From NCBI RefSeq assembly GCF_025449335.1, contig NZ_CP104883.1:186001-250000 (forward strand): a DNA stretch of 64,000 nt. Reading direction: 5' to 3'. Each line of letters begins with the position of its first letter. The first letter of the stretch is position 1. The notes below the pieces were generated by a model that was given only the letters and a program-made list of their open reading frames with translations, searched no databases and was not told where the DNA came from. A program made the translations under genes and the position numbers. Of this stretch, positions 1 through 8,323 are shown in pieces. The stretch comes from Bartonella sp. HY328. Its GTDB lineage: Bacteria > Pseudomonadota > Alphaproteobacteria > Rhizobiales > Rhizobiaceae.

Positions 1-312
1 GTCGGTATCATTAATAATATTCTTATCAATTGCCATACCAATAAGAGCTGAAACAACTGACTTTGAAGCCGATTTTATATTGGTTGGTTTATTGACACTT
101 GCGCCATTAAAACCTGCCTCATAAATATTAGAACCTTGTTCATAAATTACTATAGTCCGGATAGCTTCAAGGTTAGAATAGTCCTTTATGATTTTACTAA
201 GCTTTTCTTTTTTATAAGTTAATATATTTTTCGAAAAGCTATGAACACTGCTCAAAATCAACGATGAACTTGCAAGGCCAGTTATAAAGCCGCGCCGATG
301 AAGTGGTTTCAT
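1..312 (-). CDS. Serine hydrolase, beta-lactamase (class C) family, 5' part only
   Basis: Only the first 104 codons are inside the window; the gene runs off the left edge. The ATG is at 312. The N-terminus has a twin-arginine-like stretch (RRGFITGL, residues 6-13) followed by a hydrophobic run to about residue 24, which suggests export. Around residues 80-90 the frame reads KSASKSVVSAL, which fits the SxxK catalytic motif of beta-lactamase/penicillin-binding-protein-like serine hydrolases (Ser81, Lys84). The Tyr and C-terminal KTG-like motifs lie outside the window, so substrate and activity cannot be judged. Family assignment rests on the SxxK context only. Confidence 0.6.
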   Translation of the reverse strand, partial: MKPLHRRGFITGLASSSLILSSVHSFSKNILTYKKEKLSKIIKDYSNLEAIRTIVIYEQGSNIYEAGFNGASVNKPTNIKSASKSVVSALIGMAIDKNIINDTD

Positions 313-393
313 CTATCCCCCTTAAAATTATCGCGTATATTTATTGATAAAGCATGGAATAAATAATGCATAGGGCTATTTTAAGGCCTATAT

Positions 394-1032
394 TTAGCTT
401 TTATCGCCCCATTGCTCATTAAAAATTAGATCCTCCAAGGGCAAGCGATCACGCCAACCTTTACATTGCAATTCTGGCTCTTCATAAAAAAATTCCACAT
501 AGCCAAGACAAAGATAAGCGATAATTTCGATATTTTCTGGAATTTTCAATAATTGCCGTAACTTCGCTTCATGATAAATTGATACCCAGCCAACGCCAAT
601 ATTTTCGGCGCGTGCGGCAAGCCAAAGGTTTTGCACGGCGCAAACGGTACTAAATTGCGACATTTGCGGGTTATGAAATCGACCAATGCCGCTTGTCCCA
701 TCGCGCTTAGTATCGCAGGTAACGCAAATATTGAGCGGCGCTTTAACAATGCCTTCAAGTTTTAATTGTCGATAAAGGCTTTGCCGTTCTCCGCTAAAAA
801 CTTCAGCTTCTTCTTCATTGGCTAATTTAAAAATATTTTGGACAGCCTGCCGACGGGTAAGGTCGCGGATAAGCAAAAAGTTCCACGGTTGCTGAAAACC
901 CACTGATGGCGCAAGATGAGCTGCCGATAAAATCCGCAGCAAGGTTGCATCATCAATCGGTTTTGGCAAAAATTCATCGCGTACATCGCGGCGCGCTGCC
1001 ATTACGCGATAAATGGCTTGTTTATCCAACAT
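394..1032 (-). CDS. bluB: 5,6-dimethylbenzimidazole synthase BluB
   Basis: A 212-residue flavin-dependent nitroreductase-fold protein. The family cleaves FMNH2 with O2 to make 5,6-dimethylbenzimidazole, the lower ligand of vitamin B12. Seen in the sequence: an N-terminal AARRDVRDEF segment, then the LAPSVGFQQPWNF block (residues about 41-53) that is characteristic of BluB among nitroreductases. A C-terminal GVGWVSIYHEAKLRQLL segment and the closing YLCLGYVEFF motif follow. Length matches known BluB (about 200-230 residues). It stands alone here; no other cobalamin genes are visible nearby. A generic nitroreductase is the alternative, but the whole-length pattern favours BluB. Confidence 0.85.
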   Translation of the reverse strand: MLDKQAIYRVMAARRDVRDEFLPKPIDDATLLRILSAAHLAPSVGFQQPWNFLLIRDLTRRQAVQNIFKLANEEEAEVFSGERQSLYRQLKLEGIVKAPLNICVTCDTKRDGTSGIGRFHNPQMSQFSTVCAVQNLWLAARAENIGVGWVSIYHEAKLRQLLKIPENIEIIAYLCLGYVEFFYEEPELQCKGWRDRLPLEDLIFNEQWGDKS

Positions 1033-1223
1033 GTTATTAGTCCAAATCTTTTTCAGTTAACGCATGAAGCAAGCAAATTTTCATATTGTCGCAGCAAATT
1101 ATAATTCGATTGCAGCGCAACCATTTTCGCTATAACTTGTTTTAAAGAAGTTAGCATCAACTACCAACCAAAAAATTGGTGCAATGGAATTATTATCGCA
1201 ATTTCGCGTAAATTGAGGAACAT

Positions 1224-1970
1224 ATGGAAAATTCAGCACGAAAAACTCTTGTTTTAACCGGTGCAAGTCGCGGTATTGGTCATGCCACGGTTAAACGTTT
1301 TTCCCATGCCGGTTGGCGGGTTATCACCTGCTCGCGGCAAGATTTTGCCGATAATTGCCCTTGGCCAGCTGGGCCAGAAGATCATATCAAGGTAAACCTT
1401 GCCGATGCGGAAGACGTTGGACGTGCTATTTCAGAAATCCGCCGCCGTTTAGAAGCAGAAGGCAGCGTGTTGCATGCTTTGGTTAATAATGCTGGCATTT
1501 CTCCCAAGGGCGAGGGTGGCAAACGCCTCAATTCTATCGAAACCAATATGCAAATTTGGCGTGCCGTCTTCCAAGTAAATTTTTATGCACCAATTATGCT
1601 GGCACGCGGTCTTTTCAATGAATTAAAGGCCGCCAAGGGTGCAATTGTCAATGTAACTTCAATTGCTGGTAGCCGAGTGCACCCTTTTGCTGGTACCGCC
1701 TATGCAACTTCTAAAGCAGCCCTCGCTGGCCTTACCCGTGAAATGGCATCTGATTTTGGCCCCCATGGCATAAGGGTTAATGCCATTGCGCCAGGTGAAA
1801 TTGATACTTCCATCTTGTCACCGGGCACTGAAAAGCTGGTAGAACAATTACCTATGCGCCGTTTGGGGCTTCCTGCGGAAGTGGCCGATACCATTTATTA
1901 TTTATGCGGTAGTGAAGCTTCCTATGTAACGGGGTCAGAAATTCACGTTAATGGCGGCCAGCACGTATAA
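1224..1970 (+). CDS. SDR family NAD(P)-dependent oxidoreductase
   Basis: Classical short-chain dehydrogenase/reductase of 248 residues. The nucleotide-binding motif TGASRGIG is at residues 12-19, NNAGIS near residue 90, the catalytic Ser in VTSIAGS near residue 145, and YxxxK as YATSK near residue 160. The C-terminus ends YVTGSEIHVNGGQHV, like FabG-type reductases. The substrate is not predictable; 3-ketoacyl reductase-like or sugar/alcohol dehydrogenase are both possible. The gene stands alone and is followed by a strong hairpin terminator. Confidence 0.85.
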   Translation: MENSARKTLVLTGASRGIGHATVKRFSHAGWRVITCSRQDFADNCPWPAGPEDHIKVNLADAEDVGRAISEIRRRLEAEGSVLHALVNNAGISPKGEGGKRLNSIETNMQIWRAVFQVNFYAPIMLARGLFNELKAAKGAIVNVTSIAGSRVHPFAGTAYATSKAALAGLTREMASDFGPHGIRVNAIAPGEIDTSILSPGTEKLVEQLPMRRLGLPAEVADTIYYLCGSEASYVTGSEIHVNGGQHV

Positions 1971-1994
1971 TAATTTCATATCTTTAAAAATATT

Positions 1995-2032
1995 GAAAAT
2001 CCCGAAGCTAACCATCTTCGGGATTTTTTATT
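1995..2032 (+). terminator. Rho-independent terminator after SDR gene
   Basis: Inverted repeat AATCCCGAAG / CTTCGGGATT with a short loop, followed by a T-rich run, about 25 bp past the SDR stop codon. Confidence 0.85.
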
Positions 2033-2114
2033 TGTTTCATGTGAAACATTTAACCATGCTAAACACGCTTCTATTTACGCTAAAACTAGAAATCTAAAAA
2101 AATAAGCGTAACTA

Positions 2115-2840
2115 CTATGATTTTTCATCACGAATAACATCATAGCAAAGCCAAACGAAATCTCGTTCAATTTGCTCAACATGGCTTAACTGCAGGTAAA
2201 AGCCTTGATTAATTTTAGCAATATCATCGCCCATATACTCCATAATTGATGGAGCGCCCGATTTACCGTAGATAGCAGGATAAACCATAATGCTATAGGC
2301 ATCAATTGCATCTGCACCATAAAAGCCGCCATTAAGCACTGCGCCCCCTTCAAGGAGTAGGCTTCGCACATTGAAATAGCGTTTGATTTTTTGCAAAGCA
2401 AGATTGACGTCATTGCCATCTTTTCCCGCAAAAATATAAGAAATATTGAGTTGCTGCAAAGCGGCAAGATAATTAATATCTGCGCCCTCAGCAATAATTG
2501 TTACCACTTGTGCGCCTTCAATTTTATTACTTGGATAATGCACTTTGCCGTGGCGATCGACCACAATCATCAATGGTGAACCATCACGCGGCACAAAAAA
2601 ATCTTCATCCGCCCTGGCGGTTATATCGGCAGGAACCGCCATTTTAATGCCATCACCCAACATTTCCTCGGTGGTAGCGCGTCCCATGATAAAGCCGTCG
2701 GCATGAAATTTATGCCCCACATCATGATAAATGCGCAATAATTCTGGCACATCCATCGGCTCTTTGGTTTTAGAATAATAATCTGTTTGCAACCGACCAT
2801 CAATGGAACTTACCATATGACAAATAATTTTAGGACGCAT
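2115..2840 (-). CDS. RibD C-terminal domain / dihydrofolate reductase-like protein
   Basis: An open frame continues upstream to 2903. I chose the ATG at 2840 because GGGAG lies about 8 bases before it and the protein then starts MRPKIICHMVSSIDGR, the normal N-terminus of RibD_C reductases. This gives about 241 residues. The family fold binds NADPH and reduces pyrimidine-type substrates in riboflavin synthesis or related reactions. Supporting segments are the IDGRL start, FIMGRATTEEM (about residue 55-65), and SLLLEGGAVLNGGF (about 160-172), the glycine-rich NADPH-contact region. There is no deaminase domain, so this is a stand-alone reductase-like protein whose substrate is unknown. Confidence 0.75.
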   Translation of the reverse strand: MRPKIICHMVSSIDGRLQTDYYSKTKEPMDVPELLRIYHDVGHKFHADGFIMGRATTEEMLGDGIKMAVPADITARADEDFFVPRDGSPLMIVVDRHGKVHYPSNKIEGAQVVTIIAEGADINYLAALQQLNISYIFAGKDGNDVNLALQKIKRYFNVRSLLLEGGAVLNGGFYGADAIDAYSIMVYPAIYGKSGAPSIMEYMGDDIAKINQGFYLQLSHVEQIERDFVWLCYDVIRDEKS

Positions 2841-3146
2841 ATAAATTCTCCCACCCAATAGGCACTTCAACAAGAAATGCATTAAAAAAAATGATAATTT
2901 CAAATTGCCTTATAATAAGTGTTAATTAGAGCATTTTGCAGCCGCAATATAGCTTAAAAATCAACCAACGGTATTTAAAACAGCTTACCCAATGAATCTA
3001 CAACGCCTTGAAATTATTAATAATTACAACGACAATATGACGCAAAATACAATTTATTTCAAATTTTTAATTTATATTGGAACCAAATAACCTTTAAATT
3101 AGTTGTATCTAATGTAGTCAAGAATTTAATAAAATGGAGTACTATT

Positions 3147-3539
3147 ATGCGTCTATTTACACTAGTTGCTGCAGGCACCACCCTATTGAGTTCCGTTGCT
3201 TTGGTGCATAGTGCACCTATTGTGCAGGAAGTTTTCGTCACAGCAAATCCTACCAGTATTGTAACCAGTAATGTTTTAGGCTTAGATATTACCAATCATA
3301 AGGATGAAAACATCGGTAAGATAGAAGACGTTATTATTAATGATGATGTTCTTACTGGTTATATCGTCTCGGTCGGTGGTTTCCTCGGCGTAGGCGAAAA
3401 ATATGTTATCGTGTCACCATTGTCAGTTAAAATTACTTATTCAGAAAGCGACAAAAAGTGGTGGGCAAAAATGGACACTACCAAAGAGCTTTTGGAAAAA
3501 GCACCAGAATTTAAATATGAAGGTCGTTGGGGCAAATAA
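3147..3539 (+). CDS. Exported PRC-barrel domain protein
   Basis: 130 residues. The first 22-24 form a signal peptide (MRLFTLVAAG...VHSA). Residues about 42-125 read as a PRC-barrel: VLGLDITNHKDENIGKIEDVIINDD, then GYIVSVGGFLGVGEKYV. Such small periplasmic PRC-barrel proteins are common in Rhizobiales and are often stress-related, but their biochemical role is unknown. The neighbour 85 bp downstream is a CsbD-like stress protein in the same direction, which fits a shared stress role (inference). Confidence 0.75.
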   Translation: MRLFTLVAAGTTLLSSVALVHSAPIVQEVFVTANPTSIVTSNVLGLDITNHKDENIGKIEDVIINDDVLTGYIVSVGGFLGVGEKYVIVSPLSVKITYSESDKKWWAKMDTTKELLEKAPEFKYEGRWGK

Positions 3540-3624
3540 GATTTATTAACGTACAAATCACGCAAAGAATTTTGTATTTTAACAACTTATTTCACAGTCA
3601 ATTTTAATTTAAAGGAAACCCAAA

Positions 3625-3822
3625 ATGGATTGGAACCGTATCGAAGGTAATTGGAAACAATTTAAAGGTAAGGCCAAAGAAAAGTGGGGCGACTTGACCG
3701 ATGATGATCTTGATAAAATCAATGGCAAAAGAGATCAGCTTGAAGGCATAATTCAGGAACGTTATGGCATTGCCAAAGATCAAGCTAAAAAAGACATTGA
3801 TGATTGGTACAATAATCAATAG
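3625..3822 (+). CDS. CsbD family stress-response protein
   Basis: 65 residues, highly charged and helical, reading MDWNRIEGNWKQFKGKAKEKWG at the start. This is the hallmark of CsbD/YjbJ proteins, which are abundant small soluble proteins induced by general stress. The helical repeat of Lys/Asp/Glu and the terminal DIDDWY segment agree with the family. A GGAAA purine stretch precedes the ATG. It is followed by a clear hairpin terminator. Confidence 0.88.
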   Translation: MDWNRIEGNWKQFKGKAKEKWGDLTDDDLDKINGKRDQLEGIIQERYGIAKDQAKKDIDDWYNNQ

Positions 3823-3874
3823 TTGCAGTATTTTTGTATTTAATCGAGTATTTTGATAATTTGTTCTATTTAAT

Positions 3875-3908
3875 TGCGAAGCAGCTATTTTAGTCTGCTT
3901 CGTTTTTA
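3875..3908 (+). terminator. Terminator after csbD-like gene
   Basis: CGAAGCAG / CTGCTTCG stem (3877-3884 and 3895-3902) with a 10-base loop, followed directly by TTTTT. Confidence 0.8.
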
Positions 3909-3954
3909 TTTGGAGATACGCTTGTTTGAAACACCAAAACCTAAAGGGGTGATT

Positions 3955-4311
3955 TTAACGATTTGGCCGCGATAAAACAAAAGCCGCGCTTGCAATAAAA
4001 ATAACTGCGACAATACTCAGCCAAAGCAGATCTGGTTTTACCAAAAAATAAAACATGCCAAAGCCAAAAACCATGCTGATTGCAGCTATTAGTTTAGCTT
4101 TTGGATTGATCGCACCACGCTCTTCCCAATCACGTAACATGGGGCCAAACACAGGTTGGTTGTAAAGCCAGCGGCTAAAACGTGGCGATGAGCGTGAAAA
4201 GCACCACGCCGCAACGATTAAAAATGGCGCCGTTGGCAGAACAGGTAGCCAAACGCCAATAAAACCCAATGTAACAAATATAAAACCAATTGTTAAATAA
4301 ACATAGCGCAT
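3955..4311 (-). CDS. YbaN / DUF454 family inner-membrane protein
   Basis: 118 residues with three to four hydrophobic segments (about 3-24, 28-40, 75-92, 94-112). The motif GFIGVWLPVLPTAPFLIVAAWCFSRSSPRF is diagnostic of the DUF454/YbaN family of small inner-membrane proteins of unknown role. The gene is isolated; the large intergenic stretch upstream holds IS remnants and marks the left edge of the T6SS island. Confidence 0.85.
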   Translation of the reverse strand: MRYVYLTIGFIFVTLGFIGVWLPVLPTAPFLIVAAWCFSRSSPRFSRWLYNQPVFGPMLRDWEERGAINPKAKLIAAISMVFGFGMFYFLVKPDLLWLSIVAVIFIASAAFVLSRPNR

Positions 4312-4503
4312 AGAAGCGCTCCTATATTGTTTCTTAAATAACGCATTTTCAAAGCATGTTTACGAAACATAGCAGCTTTAAACCTTAATAAAACCACCAA
4401 AACAACCCCGACACATTATTGTTTTAAATTGGCAGTACCATAAAATTTAGAACATGACCAAAGCACAATAGCAACGCATTTTATTTTGAGTATTAGGTAA
4501 ACT

Positions 4504-4650
4504 TCATTTAAAATTAATTTTTACATCAGGAATTGTGATTTTAAAGGTTGGATCCCAATCACCACTATTATTTTCATAATAAATCTTATCCTTTTTAAAA
4601 ATAATAGACATAGTAGAGGCATCCTTAAGTCCATAAAAAACCATGCTCAT
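4504..4650 (-). pseudogene. Short ORF, probable 3' remnant of an unknown gene
   Basis: Reading leftward from an ATG at 4650 there are 48 codons to a TGA at 4504. The tail has a protein-like composition (KIYYENNSGDWDPTFKI). The ORF begins exactly at the edge of the 26-bp direct repeat at 4649-4674, so it looks like the end of a longer gene cut off by the insertion there. No family is recognised. It could also be a chance ORF. Confidence 0.3.
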
Positions 4651-4674
4651 TGCGGCCAAATATATTTAATAATG
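4649..4674. repeat. 26-bp perfect direct repeat, left copy (island edge)
   Basis: Contains the core TGCGGCCAAATATATTTAAT. The same 26 bases in the same orientation occur at 40569-40594. The two copies bracket all T6SS genes and lie beside decayed transposase genes. The repeat may be an attachment-type or target repeat, or an IS end. Confidence 0.7.
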
Positions 4675-4764
4675 GGAACTGTCTTAGAAAACTGAAATTA
4701 TTTAAGGTTAGTCCCTGAGAAAAAGTCATTTAAGTTGGTATAGCAATGCAAGGTTATAAAACTG

Positions 4765-5360
4765 TTTATAGCTCGTCAACAGTTAAAACAGCGCCGCTTT
4801 GGTGGGTTTCAATAAAACAACAGCCGCCTATTATTTCCTTTATTTTCAATTGTTTATTTATCCTCACAGCTAACATTTAGAAATCTAGACAAGTGAAATT
4901 AAAACAGATTAATCTTATTTTGGCGGGTGATGTATAGGCAAACATGGTCGTTGTACTTTGGGAAAAGTACTCGTCTTTGGTCTTCTAAAACGTGACATTA
5001 AAGTTTACACAGTACATGTTGCCAATACAAAAGCAGTTACTATAGTTCCAGTATAAAAGAGCATGCCAAACCAGATAGTATTATTTATACCAATACACAT
5101 CGAAGCTATGATGTTCTTATGGAAAGTGAATCAAATCATTATCGAATTAATCACAACAAATTATTTGCTAATAAACGAGTCACATTAATGTAATTGAGAA
5201 TTTTGGGTACCAAGCCAAGAAATATTTGCGAAAATTTAATGGTAATCCTCGCGAGCATTTCCACCTATTTTTGAAGGAATGTGAATGGCGTTTTAACAAC
5301 AGTGACCTAAAATCTAAATTTTCTATCTTAAAAAAAATAGTAAGAAATAATTTAGCCTAG
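4765..5360 (+). pseudogene. IS1595 (ISXO2-like) transposase remnant
   Basis: Three reading frames must be joined, with several in-frame stops, to recover one protein. An N-terminal piece reads AALVGFNKTTAAYYF, then GKVLVFGLLKRDIKVYTV, then DSIIYTNTHRSYDVL with HYRINHNKLFANK, and finally LRKFNGNPREHFHLFLKECEWRFNN ending at a TAG at 5360. These match the order of blocks in ISXO2/IS1595 DDE transposases, including the region of the second catalytic Asp (IYTNTHRSYD). The gene is dead. Terminal inverted repeats were not identified. Confidence 0.75.
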
Positions 5361-5415
5361 TTATTTAGGACATTTTTTATGAATTTTAGCCGTTTTTAAA
5401 TTTTCGTTATAAGAT

Positions 5416-5955
5416 TTAATATCCGCATGCTCTTAGCATATTTACTACTTCATGTGGTAAACGATTTTGTAAATCTATAGGTAAATCAATTTCTGGTAAG
5501 TCTGATCGTGCAGCAAGTAGTAAGCAGACTGAACTAATATTATGTTCGCCACATTCAATTATTTTAGATAAGCGATTTTCGGGCAAAACTATTGGATTGA
5601 TTAATAAAGCTGCAAATTCGTAATTCGGTTGAGGTGCAACTTTAAAATCTAATTTGTTCCATATCGTGAAAATATCTTTCAAAACTGCATTTTCACACCA
5701 TGTTAAAGCAGTCGCCGCCTCTTTTGTCCAACCAATAGCATGGTTAAGTGAAATCCAATTTTGGGCAGGAAAAGTTTGCAATTTTTCTGCCATGCGTAGT
5801 GATACGGCTATTTGCTCTTGCCAATCTTCTGATTTTTGGCGATTTTTTAACCAAAATTGCGCATCGGCATGAATTTCATACCAAATATCAACAGCCGAAA
5901 AACCACCACCCAAATCAATTAGAGGATTAATATCATCAATATCCCATGGTTGCAT
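5416..5955 (-). CDS. T6SS-associated protein of unknown function, 179 aa (paralogue of the gene at 6566)
   Basis: Soluble, acidic protein with many Trp and Leu residues. I do not recognise the family securely; it resembles small proteins found next to T6SS PAAR genes (DUF6931-type is a guess). It shares a pattern with the 189-residue protein at 6566-7117: an xWxxL start, then about 60-75 residues in NWISLNHAIGW...ATALTWCENAVLKDI versus DWILLCNSCGW...MVALSYCKEYLKEDI. It starts 15 bp after the PAAR stop, so it is probably cotranscribed with PAAR. Possible roles are PAAR loading, an adaptor, or immunity (inference). Confidence 0.6.
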   Translation of the reverse strand: MQPWDIDDINPLIDLGGGFSAVDIWYEIHADAQFWLKNRQKSEDWQEQIAVSLRMAEKLQTFPAQNWISLNHAIGWTKEAATALTWCENAVLKDIFTIWNKLDFKVAPQPNYEFAALLINPIVLPENRLSKIIECGEHNISSVCLLLAARSDLPEIDLPIDLQNRLPHEVVNMLRACGY

Positions 5956-5970
5956 TATGAGTTATTAATC

Positions 5971-6279
5971 TCATGCATCACCATCATCAAAAAATACATC
6001 TGGCGATCCTGTTTGCGAAACTCCACCGCAATCGATTGCATCTCCAATACGTGCGGCGGGATAACCATTTATAAATATTGTCGGCGATCCATCTGCTTGC
6101 TTTCTAGGATGATCAGGGGCTGGACATGTTGGACAGCCATGCGCCGCATAACTATCCCCAACTCGAACAGCAGGAATATTATTAATAAACACATCAGGGC
6201 TACCGGTGATCGCCTTAGTGGGCGGATAGTGGCAGCTATGACCAGAGCCTATATCACCTTTTCTTACAGAAGCTGGCAT
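5971..6279 (-). CDS. PAAR domain protein (T6SS spike tip)
   Basis: 102 residues, the whole length being a PAAR domain. Three repeats are visible: GSPDVFINNIPAVRVGD (about 26-42), GSPTIFINGYPAARIGD (about 64-80) and GSPDVFFDDGDA at the end. His and Cys residues placed to bind the tip metal are present (GHSCH, HGCPTC, CGG). PAAR proteins sharpen the VgrG trimer and carry effectors. The protein has no toxin extension, so cargo must be separate. It is the fifth gene of the left hcp-vgrG module, reached after an AT-rich gap of 287 bp. Confidence 0.92.
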   Translation of the reverse strand: MPASVRKGDIGSGHSCHYPPTKAITGSPDVFINNIPAVRVGDSYAAHGCPTCPAPDHPRKQADGSPTIFINGYPAARIGDAIDCGGVSQTGSPDVFFDDGDA

Positions 6280-6565
6280 TTTAAAACCTTCTTTTCAGTT
6301 AATACTACTTAACACTATTAATAACAAAGTTTAAAAAATCAATATTTTTTGATATCCTAAATATATATATATCTTCATCAGCTTATTTAATAATGAATAT
6401 GTTCAAAAATACATTAATGGGGTAATATTATTAATTAAACGTTATAATCAATAAATATATTAACTTTTTTGGCTTCTATATATAATATTAATGTCTATAA
6501 CATTAAAAATTAATTATTTTTATATGTTAGGTTGAATTAACTCATAAATTATATAAATTAAAAAT

Positions 6566-7117
6566 TTAATTATTATTTAATTTATATAACACATAAGGCA
6601 ATATTTTATTATTTATTTTATTTTTATTTATTTTTTTAATATTTTCATAACCGTTAATATTTATTTTTGAACGTAATATTACAGATATAAGATATATATC
6701 TTCTTCTAATAATTCGTGTAAATCAAAACTTTTTAAAAATGTTTCATTTATAAAAGAAGATATGATGTCATCATATTCTAAAGCTGCCAAATATTTCGAT
6801 TGAGTTAAAACATGTATAATGTCTTCCTTTAAATATTCTTTACAATACGATAAAGCAACCATTGACAATGGAAACCAACCACAGCTATTACATAATAAAA
6901 TCCAATCTTTAGAGTTAATTTCTGGTAATAATAATATAAATTTTCTTATATCTTGTTTTAAATCATTAATCATTAAATTTTGATTTGTAGTCATATTTAA
7001 ACAAATTGTATTATCCCATGTACGGTTAAACGATAATAACGATCTCCAAACATCTGTAATCAAAAAATTACTTTTCAATACCTCAACAGTTTTATAATTT
7101 GGCGTAATGTTATTCAT
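6566..7117 (-). CDS. T6SS-associated protein of unknown function, 183 aa (paralogue of the gene at 5416)
   Basis: The open frame reaches 7135, but I prefer the ATG at 7117, which has AAGGA about 9 bases upstream and overlaps the preceding gene by 8 bp. The protein is very Ile/Asn/Lys rich and its DNA is markedly more AT-rich than the core genes. The central block DWILLCNSCGW...ALSYCKEYLKEDI aligns with the 179-residue protein encoded at 5416-5955. It sits directly after the small membrane protein in the left VgrG module. No catalytic motif was seen. It could be an adaptor/chaperone for the effector or a second immunity protein. Confidence 0.6.
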   Translation of the reverse strand: MNNITPNYKTVEVLKSNFLITDVWRSLLSFNRTWDNTICLNMTTNQNLMINDLKQDIRKFILLLPEINSKDWILLCNSCGWFPLSMVALSYCKEYLKEDIIHVLTQSKYLAALEYDDIISSFINETFLKSFDLHELLEEDIYLISVILRSKININGYENIKKINKNKINNKILPYVLYKLNNN

Positions 7118-7340
7118 TAATCTTATCCTTAACATAATTATGCAATTTCTTAATAATAAACCTTATTAAAAGCAAAATAAAAATAATAGTTACAGTGATA
7201 AAAAAACCAGCATAATATATTTTATCTTGATTAATTAAATATAAATAAAACAAAAATAAAAATAAAAATAAACTTAACAAAACATCAATAAATGCAATTA
7301 AAATACCAAAAAAAGAGTAGTTTAATATTTTTTTTATCAT
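7110..7340 (-). CDS. Small inner-membrane protein, candidate immunity protein
   Basis: 76 residues with two long hydrophobic segments (about 9-34 and 44-62) and a short charged tail (KKLHNYVKDKINE). Its ATG overlaps the TGA of the 315-residue candidate effector gene (ATGA overlap), so the two are translationally coupled. A membrane protein coupled to a candidate membrane-active toxin is the usual arrangement for immunity to pore-forming effectors. This is an inference from order and topology; no family was recognised. Confidence 0.55.
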   Translation of the reverse strand: MIKKILNYSFFGILIAFIDVLLSLFLFLFLFYLYLINQDKIYYAGFFITVTIIFILLLIRFIIKKLHNYVKDKINE

Positions 7341-8284
7341 GAAAAATCCTTTTTATATTGAGAAAATACATTTTGAAATGCCTTAGTTGCGTCACTATAT
7401 AATTCGAAAAGAAATTTAACTATGTTATTTATTATTTGCAACTCAGTATCACTGAACTTAATCACTAATTTATCATTTTTAAGAAGATATAATAATTCAT
7501 TATAAGCTTCTTTACCCAATGATTTTTCTACAGACACTAGATCAACCCCTCCTGTCACAATATGGTTTAAAATAAGAGACAAGCCATCTTGAATGACCTC
7601 CCCTTTCCTTTTTAATTCTCGTATTTTTAAACACGCTTGTAATATTGCTCCTGCAATTGCAGCAAAAAAAGCTGAAATAGATCCTAAAGTGGAACCAATA
7701 GCTGCACCTGGTACACCTCCTATACTAGCACCAATATCAGCCCCAATATTCGACATAATAATTTTTGAAACAGTGCCTCCAACTAAGAGCCTTGATAAAG
7801 AGCTAACAAAAGTTTTACCGCGAGTTGATACCTGTAAAGAAATTAAAAAAAGTAAAACAGCAACTCTGATATTATTTTCTGTATCCTCAGCTGACTTACC
7901 TTTAGCTGTTTTAAATATTGAAAGAAATATTTCTAAACATTCATCGGCCTCTTCCTTTGCTTCAACAATTTTTGGTAAAAGTAAAGCTATTCCCCAAGTA
8001 ATCCCAAAAACGACATCTCTAGGATGAGAGTAGGCGCCATAAGCTGCTGCCCCTAAAATTTCTCCAAACCATTTGATAGTAGATTCGTCTCCAGATCTTG
8101 CAATATGCAAAATAACACTTTCACCCTCCCTTACTAGAGTTATTTTTCCGTGATTATCTAAATTATATTCAGCTAATGTCTTTATCTTGGTGTTATTTAA
8201 ATGTTGAGCTTTGCTCGCTTCATTTAAATAATAATTATCGTTTCCTTGCAGCAATAAATTATATGGCCCCATAGCTATATCCAA
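7337..8284 (-). CDS. Candidate T6SS effector with glycine-zipper hydrophobic region
   Basis: 315 residues, not recognised as a known family. Residues 167-217 are hydrophobic and rich in regularly spaced Gly/Ala (NIGADIGASIGGVPGAAIGS, then SISAFFAAIAGAI), a glycine-zipper type helix pair seen in pore-forming and membrane-inserting proteins. Further hydrophobic stretches lie at about 92-105 and 140-151. There is no signal peptide, as expected for cargo loaded onto VgrG/PAAR. It is the first gene after vgrG (39-bp gap) and overlaps a small membrane protein gene. Effector function is inferred from position and composition only. Confidence 0.5.
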   Translation of the reverse strand: MDIAMGPYNLLLQGNDNYYLNEASKAQHLNNTKIKTLAEYNLDNHGKITLVREGESVILHIARSGDESTIKWFGEILGAAAYGAYSHPRDVVFGITWGIALLLPKIVEAKEEADECLEIFLSIFKTAKGKSAEDTENNIRVAVLLFLISLQVSTRGKTFVSSLSRLLVGGTVSKIIMSNIGADIGASIGGVPGAAIGSTLGSISAFFAAIAGAILQACLKIRELKRKGEVIQDGLSLILNHIVTGGVDLVSVEKSLGKEAYNELLYLLKNDKLVIKFSDTELQIINNIVKFLFELYSDATKAFQNVFSQYKKDFS

Positions 8285-8323
8285 TCTCCAATCTATTAAA
8301 TCTTAAAATTTATTTTCTATAAC

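Noticed and set aside
5950..6312. 120-residue frame antisense to the PAAR gene
   Set aside because: The PAAR repeats on the minus strand are unmistakable; this frame has no matching features.
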